A stretch of DNA of 64,000 nucleotides from JAOUEA01 sp963790335 (GTDB lineage: Bacteria > Actinomycetota > UBA4738 > HRBIN12): the NCBI GenBank assembly GCA_963790335.1, contig CAWBOB010000008.1, forward strand, positions 124,001 through 188,000, read 5' to 3'. Below are positions 1 to 8,958 of the stretch, piece after piece. A program made the translations under genes and the position numbers. Every line of letters starts with the position of its first letter. The stretch's first letter is position 1. The notes beneath the pieces are model-generated. The model saw only the letters and a program-made list of their open reading frames with translations. It was not told where the DNA came from and ran no database searches.

Positions 1-535
1 GCACCAGCGAGACCGACGAACCGTGCGTCTGCGCCACGAGCCGGGTGACATCGAACCGTTCGTGCACGACGACGGGCAGGCCCTCGAGCTCGCCGCGCAG
101 GAGCACGAGCATGCCGCCGATGTGCGCGGGCGTGAGGCAGGCCACGAGCCCACGGTCGGCTTCGCGACCGTTCGCTTCGAGCGCGGCTCGCGATCCATCC
201 ACCGCGGCGGTCACAGCGTCTCGGGAGAGCTCCACCAAACGGGGAACCCCCCCGGTGCCCGATGTCGCCATCACGAGCGCGAGGTCGGGATCGACCGGCG
301 CGGATCCTGCGTACACGGTCGAACCACCGCCCGCCCCGAGCACGGCGGCGGGCCGAGCCAGGTCGAGCAGGCGCCGGCGTTCGGGCTCCGGGAGACGCTC
401 GTCGATCGGCATGAACGCGATGCCCTCATGCCACAGCCGGTGCACCAAGGGCACCCACGCCGGACCCGGTGGCACGTCGATCGCGAGCAGCTCGCCCGGC
501 GCGACCGACAGCGACTCACCATGGCCGAGCTCCAT
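1..535 (-). CDS. menE: o-succinylbenzoate-CoA ligase (MenE), N-terminal part, runs off left edge
   Basis: Reading leftward from an ATG at 535, the open frame continues to the window edge (178 codons seen). It encodes the start of an AMP-binding acyl-CoA ligase: the phosphate-binding loop reads TSGTGGVPR, a variant of the adenylate-forming signature, and it is followed by LTPAHIGGMLVLLRGELEG, typical of MenE. MenE activates o-succinylbenzoate to its CoA thioester, the substrate of MenB, and menB, menA and menD lie a few genes away. In-frame TTG and CTG codons sit just upstream of the ATG with an AGGG, so the start is not certain. The C-terminal half is outside the window. Confidence 0.82.
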   Translation of the reverse strand, partial: MELGHGESLSVAPGELLAIDVPPGPAWVPLVHRLWHEGIAFMPIDERLPEPERRRLLDLARPAAVLGAGGGSTVYAGSAPVDPDLALVMATSGTGGVPRLVELSRDAVTAAVDGSRAALEANGREADRGLVACLTPAHIGGMLVLLRGELEGLPVVVHERFDVTRLVAQTHGSSVSLV

Positions 536-566
536 GTGCAGCAACCCTACCGGGGCTCGACGGTGC

Positions 567-2093
567 TCAGGCCTTCACGACGAAGTCCACCGAGGCGATC
601 TGGCGGTAGACGTCGGTGAGGAGGTAGAAGGCGGTGTACCGACCCGGCGGAAGCGGCCACGGGCCGTATCCCCGCTCGTCGAACGTCACCGCGCCCTCGA
701 CGGCAGCCCGTGTGTAGCGGTACGCGATGTAGTAGTCGACGAGCGGATCGCCGCCACGCTCGTACAGCCCGATCCAGTCGAAGCGGTTCGCCGGCGCCCG
801 GGTGAACGAGATGCGGATCGGCTCCCCGACGTCGAACCGCCCCCGTGATCCGAGCACGGGAGGCGCGTCGACCGCACGGACCCAGAACGGGCTGCGGGCG
901 AGCTCGGCGTCGGCGCCATCGATCAGCACGACGTCGTAGGCACCCGGCGCGAGCGCTCCGGTCGGGAACGTCGCCACGCCGTCGGTGAGGGCGCCAGGTG
1001 GGGTACCTCGGGAATCGATCATGTCGGTCACGGGATCGCCGCCCGCGGGCACGAGACGCACCCGCTCCCCCGGACCCCCGGGCGCGTGATAGGTCACGTC
1101 GAGCGGGCGGCCGGTCTCGACGAGCAGCGGAGCGGGCGAGACCATCAGGGGCGGTGTTCCAGGCGTGACGTCGAACGTCGAGATCACGGCGCGGTGATCC
1201 GACCCCCATGGCGCGACCGAGATGGCGACCTCGGGCCCGTCTCGCTCACCCACGAGCTCGCTCGCGGTCGCGGTCGCCGGTCCCGCCGACCAGATCTGGT
1301 CGATGCGGTCGTGCGGTGCGTCGCGACGAGGGTTCCAGCTCGAGTCGGAACGCGGACGCGCGGCGGGCCACGTGAGGCCCTCGTCGTCGACGGGGTCGGG
1401 GTGCACGGCACGCCACGAGTCGATGAAGCCCGTGCGCGACATCAGCATGGTGACCGGCCACGCGAGCGGAGCGCGCACCTGTGGCCTGATGCCGACCGCG
1501 GCACGCGTCCAGTCCTCGTGCGAGGGCGAGTTGAAGTCGCCCACCACGAACGTCGGGATGCCCGCGTCGGCGAGCCCCGCAGTGGCGCGTACGAACGGCC
1601 GCAGGTCGGGAACGCGAACGGCCCGCTCGGTGCGGAGCACCTTCCTCGTGCTCCAGCCGTCGAGCAGCCGCCGCGGTCCGTAGTCGCTCGAGGCCAGGTG
1701 CACGTTGCTCAGCGCGACGACGCGGCCGGGCGCGAGCTGCACGAACACGTACCGTCCGCCTGACCCGGGCGCCTCCACGATCGGGTAGCGCGAGACGAGA
1801 TCGAGGCGGCGGCTCACGTGGTCGTAGCCGGTGAGGCGCCCGAGCCGCGCAGCCTTTCCGTAGACCTCGTTGAACGCGACGATGTCGGCGTCGGCGCGAC
1901 GGACGGCCCTGAGGATCGAGTCGAGATCGACGACCGTGCCGCCGTACTCGATGTTGAACGTCATGATGCTGATCGACGACGGCACCGCCGCTCCCGCCTG
2001 CGCAGGCCCCGGTGGAAGCGTCACCAGCAGCGCGAGCGTCGCCGCCACCACGGTCACCGGTGTGATCCTGCGGTGTGGGCGCTTCCTCGGCAT
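567..2093 (-). CDS. secreted endonuclease/exonuclease/phosphatase family protein
   Basis: A 508-residue protein with a basic N-terminus and a hydrophobic signal segment ending near AQAG, so probably exported. The EEP (DNase I-like) fold follows: MTFNIEYGG and FNEVYG give the first metal ligands, VVGDFNSPSHED the central catalytic motif, and GSDHRAV the C-terminal His motif. About 200 residues after the catalytic domain look like Ig-like beta domains (LDVTYHAPGGPGERVRLVP, IRISFTRAPANRFDWIGLY). The substrate could be nucleic acid, a phosphoinositide or another phosphodiester. The start at 2093 is preferred over the longer frame because the signal peptide begins there and TAGGTT lies 7 nt upstream. 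It lies between menE and menB but has no obvious role in menaquinone synthesis. Confidence 0.8.
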   Translation of the reverse strand: MPRKRPHRRITPVTVVAATLALLVTLPPGPAQAGAAVPSSISIMTFNIEYGGTVVDLDSILRAVRRADADIVAFNEVYGKAARLGRLTGYDHVSRRLDLVSRYPIVEAPGSGGRYVFVQLAPGRVVALSNVHLASSDYGPRRLLDGWSTRKVLRTERAVRVPDLRPFVRATAGLADAGIPTFVVGDFNSPSHEDWTRAAVGIRPQVRAPLAWPVTMLMSRTGFIDSWRAVHPDPVDDEGLTWPAARPRSDSSWNPRRDAPHDRIDQIWSAGPATATASELVGERDGPEVAISVAPWGSDHRAVISTFDVTPGTPPLMVSPAPLLVETGRPLDVTYHAPGGPGERVRLVPAGGDPVTDMIDSRGTPPGALTDGVATFPTGALAPGAYDVVLIDGADAELARSPFWVRAVDAPPVLGSRGRFDVGEPIRISFTRAPANRFDWIGLYERGGDPLVDYYIAYRYTRAAVEGAVTFDERGYGPWPLPPGRYTAFYLLTDVYRQIASVDFVVKA

Positions 2094-2100
2094 GGCTTCG

Positions 2101-2134
2101 AACCTAGCACCGCGGCACTGCCGTCCGATAGCCT
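2101..2134. promoter_or_regulatory. divergent leaderless-type promoters for the EEP gene and menB
   Basis: On the minus strand TAGGTT (2106-2101) ends 7 nt before the ATG at 2093. On the plus strand TAGCCT (2129-2134) ends 9 nt before the menB ATG at 2144. Both fit the actinobacterial -10 consensus TANNNT at the distance expected if the start codon is at or near the transcription start. Neither gene has a convincing Shine-Dalgarno in this interval. No clear -35 was seen. Confidence 0.5.
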
Positions 2135-2143
2135 CGCGGTCAC

Positions 2144-3001
2144 ATGAGCGACGCCCTGAACGAGCCCGAACGCACGATCGCACCCGCTGCCGATTGGATC
2201 GCCGACGGTGCGTGGCGCGACATCCGCTACGAGACGGCCGACGGCATCGCGAAGATCACGATCGACCGGCCGGAGGTGCGCAACGCGTTCCGGCCGGCCA
2301 CGACCGCCGAGCTGATCCGGGCGTTCGAGATCGCCCGCGACGACCCCGCGATCGGGGTCGTCGTGCTCACGGGCCGCGGGTCGCTCGCGTTCTGCGCGGG
2401 CGGCGACCAGAAGATCCGGGGCGACGACGGCTACGTCGACGAGCACGGCGTGGGCCGGTTGAACGTGCTCGACCTGCAGGTGCAGATCCGGCGCCTGCCC
2501 AAACCCGTGGTCGCGATGGTGGCGGGCTACGCGATCGGCGGCGGCCACGTGCTGCACCTGTGCTGCGACCTCACGATCGCCGCCGACAACGCCCGCTTCG
2601 GCCAGACCGGTCCGCGGGTGGGATCGTTCGACGGCGGATACGGCATCAACCTGCTCGCGCGCCAGATCGGCGAGAAGCGCGCCAAGGAGGTGTGGTTCCT
2701 CTGCCGTCAGTACGACGCTGAGACCGCACTCGAGTGGGGCCTCGTGAACGCCGTGGTGGCCGTCGAGGAGCTCGAACGCACGACGGTGGGATGGTGCCGC
2801 GAGATGCTCGCCCTCTCCCCGCTCGCCCTGCGGCTGCTGAAGGCGGGATCCAACGCCGGCACCGACGGCCTGGCGGGCGTGCAGCAGCTCGCCGGCGACG
2901 CCACGCTCCTGTACTACATGAGCGAGGAAGCGCAGGAAGGGCGCGACGCGTTCCAGCAGAAGCGCACGCCGGACTTCTCCCGGTTCCCCAAGCGGCCGTG
3001 A
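2144..3001 (+). CDS. menB: 1,4-dihydroxy-2-naphthoyl-CoA synthase (MenB)
   Basis: A 285-residue crotonase-family enzyme that closes the second naphthoquinone ring from o-succinylbenzoyl-CoA. Residues 84-88 (CAGGD) and 128-135 (GYAIGGGH) form the CoA-binding and oxyanion regions, and SFDGGYG at 161-167 is the MenB-specific loop that separates it from ordinary enoyl-CoA hydratases. The C-terminus (GRDAFQQKRTPDFSRFP) is also MenB-typical. The stop TGA overlaps the GTG start of menA (GTGA), so the two are probably translationally coupled. The start ATG is 9 nt from a TAGCCT -10 box and has no Shine-Dalgarno. Confidence 0.95.
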   Translation: MSDALNEPERTIAPAADWIADGAWRDIRYETADGIAKITIDRPEVRNAFRPATTAELIRAFEIARDDPAIGVVVLTGRGSLAFCAGGDQKIRGDDGYVDEHGVGRLNVLDLQVQIRRLPKPVVAMVAGYAIGGGHVLHLCCDLTIAADNARFGQTGPRVGSFDGGYGINLLARQIGEKRAKEVWFLCRQYDAETALEWGLVNAVVAVEELERTTVGWCREMLALSPLALRLLKAGSNAGTDGLAGVQQLAGDATLLYYMSEEAQEGRDAFQQKRTPDFSRFPKRP

Positions 3002-3939
3002 GCACCGGGGGTCCCGCTCACGTGAGCGCCGCGCCGACCGTCCCCGCGCTCGCCCTCTGGTGGCGCGGCGCCCGCCCTCGCACGCTCGGCGCCGGGCTCG
3101 TGCCCGTCGTGCTCGGCGCGGCTGCGGCGGGCGAGGTCGTCCGGTGGCGCCTCGCAGCTGCGCTCGTCGTCGGCGCCGGGCTCCAGGTCGGCGTGAACTA
3201 CGCGAACGACTACTTCGACGGCGTACGGGGGGTCGACACCGACGAGCGACTCGGCCCGGCACGGCTCACCGTGAGCGGCGCCGCCTCACCGCGCGCCGTG
3301 CTCACGGCCGCGCTCGTCGCGCTCGGCGCGGCCGCGGTCGCCGGGCTCGCGCTGGCGCTCGCGACCGAGCCCGTGCTGATCCTGTTCGTGGGCGCGCTGG
3401 CGCTCGTGGCCGCCGTGCTCTACAGCGGCGGGCCCCGGCCCTACGCGGGTCTCGGGCTCGGCGAGGTGATGGTCTTCGTCTTCTTCGGGCTGATGGGCAC
3501 GGCCGGCACGGCGTTCGTGATGGTCGAGACCGTGCCCGCCGCCGCATGGTGGGGCGGGGCGGTGCTCGGGTTGCTCGCCGTGGCCATCCTGGTCGCCAAC
3601 AACCTGCGCGACATCGCGACCGACGAGGCGAGTGGCAAGCGCACGCTCGCGGTGCGGCTCGGTGACCGCGCGACCCGGCGTCTCTACCGCATGACGGTCG
3701 TCGCCGCCTTCGCGACGATCGCCCTCGGTGTGATCGTCGACATCGCCGTCGAGGGCGCGGGGCTTCCACAGTGGGCGCTCTTCGGACTCGGCGCGTGGGT
3801 ACTCGCGATCCGCCCCATGGAAGCCGTCGGCTCCGCGACCGGGCGCGACCTGATCCCGGTGCTCACCGCCACGGCAGCGACCCATGCCGCGTGCGGCCTC
3901 CTCATGGCGCTCGGCCTCCTGCTCTGGCACGCCACCTGA
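2998..3939 (+). CDS. menA: 1,4-dihydroxy-2-naphthoate polyprenyltransferase (MenA)
   Basis: A 313-residue integral membrane UbiA-family prenyltransferase that attaches the isoprenoid tail to 1,4-dihydroxy-2-naphthoate. The Asp-rich motif is visible in NYANDYFDGVRGVDTDERLG, which would bind the prenyl diphosphate through Mg2+; a second motif follows at NNLRDIATDEASGKRTLAV. Several hydrophobic helices surround these. The GTG at 2998 overlaps the menB stop; a second in-frame GTG at 3022 is possible. The stop overlaps the menD ATG by one base (TGATG). It sits in a tightly coupled menB-menA-menD transcript. Confidence 0.93.
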   Translation: MSTGGPAHVSAAPTVPALALWWRGARPRTLGAGLVPVVLGAAAAGEVVRWRLAAALVVGAGLQVGVNYANDYFDGVRGVDTDERLGPARLTVSGAASPRAVLTAALVALGAAAVAGLALALATEPVLILFVGALALVAAVLYSGGPRPYAGLGLGEVMVFVFFGLMGTAGTAFVMVETVPAAAWWGGAVLGLLAVAILVANNLRDIATDEASGKRTLAVRLGDRATRRLYRMTVVAAFATIALGVIVDIAVEGAGLPQWALFGLGAWVLAIRPMEAVGSATGRDLIPVLTATAATHAACGLLMALGLLLWHAT

Positions 3940-5741
3940 TGGGCATCGCCGAGCTCAACCTCGAGTGCGCCTGGGCGCTGGTCGACGGGCTCGTCGCCGG
4001 CGGGGTGCGTCACGCCTGCCTGTCGCCCGGCTCGAGGTCGACCTCGCTCGCCCTCGCGCTCGCGCGTCACCCCGACGTCGAGCTGCACGTGCACCTGGAC
4101 GAACGGTCGAGCGGGTTCTTCGCGATCGGACTCTCGCGTTCCACGCGCACCCCCGTCGCGATCGCGTGCACGAGCGGCACGGCCGCCGCGGAGTTCCTGC
4201 CGGCGGTCGTGGAAGCCTCGCAGTCGAGGGTGCCGCTCGTCGTGCTCACCGCCGACCGTCCGCCGCAGCTGCGAGGCACCGGCGCCAATCAGACGATCGA
4301 TCAGGTCGGCTTGTACGGCTCCTACGTGCGGGGAGCGCTCGACCTTCCGGTGCCCGAGACGACCGGCCAGGACGCGTGGTGGCGCCAGGCAGCCCGCGAG
4401 GCGCTCGAAGCCACGCGCTCGGACCCGGTCGGCCCGGTGCACGTGAACTGCCGCTTCGAGGAACCACTCAGCCCGGCGGCCGACGTCACGCTGCCGGCTC
4501 CGACGGGCGAGCAGCTCGAGCTCTCGGGTCGCCCCGAAGCCGAGCTCACCGAAGAGGAAGCAGACAGGCTCGCCGAACTGGTCTCGGGCGCGCGAGGCGC
4601 CGTCGTGATCGGCGGGTGGCCGGGCGACCTCACCGGCGCCGCGGCGTTCTGGTCGCAGCAGCTCGGGTGGCCCGTCATCGCCGAGCCGACCTCGACCGCC
4701 CGCGTGCCCGATGCGGCGCTCACCGCGGGCCAGGCGCTGATCGGTGACCAAGCCTGGATCGCGCGGCACACGCCGGACGTCGTGATCCAGCTCGGCGCCG
4801 CGCCCACGAGCCGCGTGACCCAGGGCTTCGTGGCTTCCGCGGAGCGGCTCGTGGTCGCAGACCGATGGCACCTCGACGCAGACCCGCAGCGACGCTCGAG
4901 CTGGCGCCTCGCCGTCGACGCCGACGCCCTGCAGCGGGCGCTCGCCGATCGCCCCGTCGACCAGCTCGGCGCCGTCGTGTGGGTCGGAACGCGCCCTTCC
5001 GAGGATGATGCCGGCGACCTGCCGGCCCACCGCCTGCACCCGGCGCCCACCGAGTGGACTGCGGCCTGGCGCGAAGGCGATGTCCGGGTCCGCCGGGCCA
5101 TGGACGGCTTCCTCGACGGCATCGACGAGCCGTTCGAGCCGCGCATCGCGCGCGACGTCGCAGCGTGCATCCCCGACGGTGGAACGCTGTTCGTCGGCAA
5201 CTCGACCCCGATCCGCGATCTCGACCTCGCGATGGCGCCGCGCAGCGGGCTGCGGGTGATCGCCAACCGGGGCGCGAGCGGCATCGACGGACTCGTCTCC
5301 ACCGCACTCGGCGTGGCAGCAGGAGGGGCACGTGAGCCCGGCGCTCCCGGCGACCGGCCCGTCGTGGCCTTGATCGGTGACCTCTCGTTCCTGCACGATC
5401 TCGGAGCGGTCGCATGGAACGCGCGCCGTAGCATCGACCTCACGATCGTCGTCGTCCGCAACGGAGGCGGCGAGATCTTCTCGCTGCTCCCCCAACGATC
5501 GCTGCCGGAGCACCGCGACCTCTTCGTGACACCGCATGAGGCCGACATCGGAGCGCTTTCCAGTGCCGCCGGTGCGAGGCACACGCTGGTCGGGCAAGCA
5601 TCCGAGCTCGCGCCGGCGGTGGCCGCCGCATCGGATGGAGGCCTGCACATCATCGAGGTGGCGGTCGATCCGAAGCACACGCTCGCCCTGCGCGCCGATC
5701 TGGCCCAGACCATCTCGGATGCGCTCGATGGGGCCGAGTAG
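3939..5741 (+). CDS. menD: 2-succinyl-5-enolpyruvyl-6-hydroxy-3-cyclohexene-1-carboxylate synthase (MenD)
   Basis: A 600-residue thiamine-diphosphate enzyme that adds a decarboxylated 2-oxoglutarate unit to isochorismate. The N-terminal pyrimidine-binding domain shows SPGSRSTSLALALARHP and the cofactor-activating Glu region HLDERSSGFFAIGLS. The central domain is Rossmann-like. The C-terminal domain carries MenD-type NRGASGIDG, the GDLSFLHD element of the ThDP/Mg2+ motif, and RNGGGEIFSLLPQ. The ATG at 3939 overlaps the menA stop, and the protein has the usual MenD length. No break was found in this gene. Confidence 0.95.
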   Translation: MGIAELNLECAWALVDGLVAGGVRHACLSPGSRSTSLALALARHPDVELHVHLDERSSGFFAIGLSRSTRTPVAIACTSGTAAAEFLPAVVEASQSRVPLVVLTADRPPQLRGTGANQTIDQVGLYGSYVRGALDLPVPETTGQDAWWRQAAREALEATRSDPVGPVHVNCRFEEPLSPAADVTLPAPTGEQLELSGRPEAELTEEEADRLAELVSGARGAVVIGGWPGDLTGAAAFWSQQLGWPVIAEPTSTARVPDAALTAGQALIGDQAWIARHTPDVVIQLGAAPTSRVTQGFVASAERLVVADRWHLDADPQRRSSWRLAVDADALQRALADRPVDQLGAVVWVGTRPSEDDAGDLPAHRLHPAPTEWTAAWREGDVRVRRAMDGFLDGIDEPFEPRIARDVAACIPDGGTLFVGNSTPIRDLDLAMAPRSGLRVIANRGASGIDGLVSTALGVAAGGAREPGAPGDRPVVALIGDLSFLHDLGAVAWNARRSIDLTIVVVRNGGGEIFSLLPQRSLPEHRDLFVTPHEADIGALSSAAGARHTLVGQASELAPAVAAASDGGLHIIEVAVDPKHTLALRADLAQTISDALDGAE

Positions 5742-5840
5742 GCTCCTACGAGCCACGGGTCCGGCTCCCGCGCAGCGGAAGACCGTGGATGACCCGTTCA
5801 TGAGCGGCGTGACGACCGACGATCGGTAGGCGCGCCCGCC

Positions 5841-6308
5841 ATGACCACATCCGACGAGGGCATCGCCGCGCTGGAGCGAGCGTTCGCGGACGTGCCGCGC
5901 CCGCCCGACGCACAGTTGTTGCATCCGGATGCGTTCGACGACGGCGACCTGCAGGGTTTGTACCCGTACGCCGACTGGCGCGACGTACCCGACGAGGTGC
6001 TCGAGCGCGAATACGCGGCCCTCTCGTTCCTGAGCGCCGATGGTTTCCGGTGCTTCATCGCCGCCTTCCTCCGGTTCGCGCTGCGCTCTCCCAAGAGCGG
6101 GGCGGCAGCCGTCGACAGCACGATCTGGGCCTTCGTGCCCGACATGTACAGGCCGGACCTCGCAGCGTTCGTTCGCTCGAAGTACGGACGGCTCGACGGA
6201 GACCAGCGCCGGGCGATCGAGCTCGCGCTCGAGTCCCTGACTGCCTACCCGGACCTCGACGCCGACCGGGCGCTCGCGGCGTGGAGGGCGAAGGAAATGC
6301 GGCCGTGA
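5841..6308 (+). CDS. DUF6714 family protein
   Basis: A 155-residue acidic soluble protein. The central block YAALSFLSADGFRCFIAAFLRFAL followed by a short stretch and then DLAAFVRSKYGRLDGDQRRAIELALESL is characteristic of DUF6714, a family of unknown function found in scattered bacteria. No signal peptide, membrane segment or catalytic motif is visible. It lies about 100 bp downstream of menD on the same strand; that intergenic stretch has no obvious terminator, so read-through from menD is possible. No clear Shine-Dalgarno precedes the ATG. Confidence 0.7.
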   Translation: MTTSDEGIAALERAFADVPRPPDAQLLHPDAFDDGDLQGLYPYADWRDVPDEVLEREYAALSFLSADGFRCFIAAFLRFALRSPKSGAAAVDSTIWAFVPDMYRPDLAAFVRSKYGRLDGDQRRAIELALESLTAYPDLDADRALAAWRAKEMRP

Positions 6309-6349
6309 ACCTCGGAACTCAGTTCGGCGGAGTGGTGGATCGAAGTGTC

Positions 6350-6366
6350 TAGTCTATATCAGACTA
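6350..6366. promoter_or_regulatory. candidate PadR operator upstream of a membrane-protein gene
   Basis: The 17-bp site TAGTCTATATCAGACTA is a perfect inverted repeat (6-bp arms TAGTCT/AGACTA around 5 bp). It lies 75 bp upstream of the GTG at 6442. A nearly identical palindrome (45300-45316) lies directly upstream of the PadR-family gene of this window. The AT-rich core contains TANNNT-like hexamers, so the operator may overlap the -10 element and act by blocking polymerase. The link to PadR is inferred from the shared sequence only. Confidence 0.55.
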
Positions 6367-6441
6367 CCTGAACCGCCGGGATGGCTCCGCCTCGTCTCCT
6401 ACCATGCCCGGGTTCCTCCCCGGACCTGACTGGAGGCCACC

Positions 6442-7041
6442 GTGTCGCACCGGACGCTTCGAACGATCGACGTCGTGCTCGTCTGCTGGTTGCTCCTGTG
6501 GTGCGCGATCGGCTACACGGTCGGTCGCACGGTGAACGGCCTGTCTGGGCTGAGTGACGGGGTGATCGGCGCCGGTGAGGGCGTGTCCGACGCGGCAAGC
6601 GCGCTCACCGATCTCACCGACGTTCCGCTCGTGGGCGGAAGCGTCCAGGCGATCGCCGATCGGATCGACGCGCTCGGCCGGGGCACCGTGCAGAAGGCCG
6701 AGGCGAGCAAGGACGTGATCTTCAACGTCTCGCTGCTGCTGGGACTGTTGATCGCGCTCGCGCCGTCGGTGCCGCCGATCGCGGTGTGGCTCGTGATCCG
6801 CTCGCCGCTCGCGCGCGATCGGCGTCGCATCGGGCGCTCCCTCGACGCCGACGAAGCCGGGCTCGAGGGATACCTGGCGCTGCGCGCAGCCACGCGCTAC
6901 TCCTACGCGCGCATCTCGGCCGTCACGACCGACCCGTGGGGCGACCTTCAGTCCGGGCGACACGCCGCGCTGGCGGCCATCGAGCTCGGCCGGCTGGGGC
7001 TCACGCGTCGAGCCGCGCGTGCGAGCCTTCCATCACGCTGA
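6442..7041 (+). CDS. small membrane protein with two predicted helices, putative PadR target
   Basis: A 199-residue protein of unknown family. An N-terminal hydrophobic segment (about residues 9-30, VVLVCWLLLWCAIGYTVG) is followed by a roughly 70-residue Gly/Ala/Ser-rich loop that is probably extracytoplasmic, then a second segment (about 94-118, LLLGLLIALAPSVPPIAVW) and a basic cytoplasmic tail (SPLARDRRRIGRS). The start is a GTG with TGGAGG 6 nt upstream. The palindromic site at 6350-6366 suggests repression by a PadR-type regulator. Its stop is 4 bp from the convergent menF stop. Confidence 0.6.
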   Translation: MSHRTLRTIDVVLVCWLLLWCAIGYTVGRTVNGLSGLSDGVIGAGEGVSDAASALTDLTDVPLVGGSVQAIADRIDALGRGTVQKAEASKDVIFNVSLLLGLLIALAPSVPPIAVWLVIRSPLARDRRRIGRSLDADEAGLEGYLALRAATRYSYARISAVTTDPWGDLQSGRHAALAAIELGRLGLTRRAARASLPSR

Positions 7042-7045
7042 GTTC

Positions 7046-8274
7046 TCAGCCCCAGCGCAGCGAGTCGAGGAAGGCTCGGAACTTGCGCCCGGTCTCGTCG
7101 ACCTCCGACGCCGGGTCGGAGCCCGCGACGATGCCCGCACCGGCATAGAGGGTCGCCCGCTCGCCGTCGAGCGCGGCGCACCGCAGGGCGATCGCCCAGT
7201 CGCCGTCGCCGTTGCGCGTCGACCCATCCGACGGGACCGGCGTACATGCCCCGGTCGAACGGTTCCAACGCGGAGATCGCCGAACCGGCGGCCGCGGCCG
7301 GCGCTCCACACACCGCCGGCGTGGGGTGCAGCTCGGCCACGATGTCGAGGGCGGTGACACCGGGATCGCGGAGCGTTCCCGCGAATCGGGTCGCCAGGTG
7401 CCAGACGGTGGCGGTCGGCTCGAGCGAGGGCTCGGGGTCGAAGGAGAGGTCGTCGCAGAACCCACTCATCACGTCGGCGACGGCCTCGACCACGATGGCG
7501 TGCTCCTCACGGTTCTTGGCCGAGGCTGCGAGCGCCTCGGCGTTAGCGGCGTCCTCGTCGGGGTCGCCGGATCGGGGCGCCGTACCCGCGAGCGGCGTCG
7601 AGCGCACCCGGTCGCCGCGGCGCGAGAGGAGGAGCTCGGGGCTCGCGCCGACCAGGACGCCGGCCGGCGTCGGTGCTGCGAAGGTGAAGCAGTGCGGCTC
7701 CACCGCCCGCAGGCGGTGCAGCAGTCGTCGCGGATCGAGGACGCGTTTGGCATCGACGTGCAGCATGCGCGCCAGCACGACCTTCGCGAGGTCGCCACGC
7801 TCGATCGACACCGTCGCTTCGGCGACCGCGGCCGCGTAGACGTCGGCAGGCGGCTCCTCGGTGAGCTGCATCGGAGCGAACGCCCCGTGCGGCAGGTCGC
7901 CGATGACCCGTTCGGGCCTGAACGGCGAGGGCTCGGCGTCGCCGTCGAGGTCGAGCAGCCATGTTCCCCCGTCGTCGGCACGACGCACGGCTCGGGCCGG
8001 CGCCCACAGCGACGCGTCGGCGACCATCGAACGGCAGCGCCCCGACGGCGACGGCCGCGACGCCGTCGTCGTGCAGCCCACGGAGCGCCTTCGACGTCGC
8101 GCGGGCGAGCGCGGCAAGGTCACGCTCCGGTCCGATCCGCCACCCACCTCGCTCCGGCGACGCCACGACACCGAGACCTTCACGCTCGAGATGGAACCCG
8201 TCGGGAGCCTCGTAGGCAGCGAGCAGGTCGAACGCTCGCCCGAGCGGCGTCGACACGGCGCGCCGCGTGGTCAC
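7046..8274 (-). CDS. menF: isochorismate synthase (MenF), two apparent frameshifts
   Basis: Chorismate-binding enzyme converting chorismate to isochorismate, the committed step of menaquinone synthesis. The coding signal runs through all three minus frames: from the GTG at 8274 to about 8030 (VAAVAVGALPFDGR), from there to about 7213 (ELLLSRRGDRVRSTPLAGTA, ELHPTPAVCGAPAAAA), and then to the TGA at 7046 (GDGDWAIALRCAALDG, ASEVDETGRKFRAFLDSLRW). Joined, it gives about 409 residues, the normal MenF length, with the family motifs in order. Two single-base indels, more likely assembly errors than inactivation, explain the breaks. The start overlaps the corrected menG stop (GTGA). Confidence 0.85.
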
Positions 8275-8958
8275 GAGCGCGTGCCGGTCAGCAGCTGGGT
8301 GATGCCCGCCGGTGAGCTGACGGCGTTCCGCGTCGGGGAAGCCGGCGCTCGAGAGCATCGAGATCATCTCGGCCGGCGGGGGGAGATAGGCCATCGACCT
8401 CGGCAGGTAGGAGTACGCCGTGGCATCGGACAACAGCGCCCCGATCATCGGCACCACGCGTTTGAAGTACAGACCGTGGCCGGCGCGCATCACGCGGTTG
8501 TCGGGCTCGCTCGCGTCGAGCAGCGCGAAGCGCCCGCCGGGGCGCACGACACGCGCGAGCTCTGCGAAGAGCCGCTCGAGCGAGACGACGTTGCGCAGAG
8601 CGAACCCGCACGTGACCCCGTCGATCGAGGCGTCGCGGAGCGGGAGCTGCGTGACGTCGGCCTCGACGAGCGGCGACGCGGTGCGGGCGTTCACGAGCAT
8701 GCCGTGGCTGAAGTCGAATCCGATCGCACGGTAGCCGCGGCGGTCGAGCTCCCTGCAGAGATCGCCGGTGCCGCATGCCAGGTCCGCGACGAGCGAGCGG
8801 CCCGCGAGGCGCAACGAGGCCACCGCGGTGCGCCGCCATCCGACGTCCATGCCGAACGTCATCACCCGGTTCACGAGGTCGTACCTGGGCGAGATCGTGT
8901 CGAAGAGCCGCCGCACCTCGGCCCGCTTCTCCTCGCCCTGTGGGAGTCGCGCGCTCAC
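8271..8958 (-). CDS. menG: demethylmenaquinone methyltransferase (MenG/UbiE), one apparent frameshift near the C-terminus
   Basis: SAM-dependent C-methyltransferase for the last step of menaquinone synthesis. Motifs: RRLFDTISPRYDLVNRVMTFG at the N-terminus, DLACGTGDLCRELDRRG (SAM-binding motif I), GFALRNVVSLERLFAELARV, and RPGGRFALLDASEP. As given, the frame runs on into menF. Deleting one base of the C-run at 8305-8307 restores the expected ending LTGGITQLLTGTRS and a TGA at 8271, giving 228 residues. The GTG at 8958 overlaps the merR stop. The order merR-menG-menF suggests one coupled transcript. Confidence 0.87.
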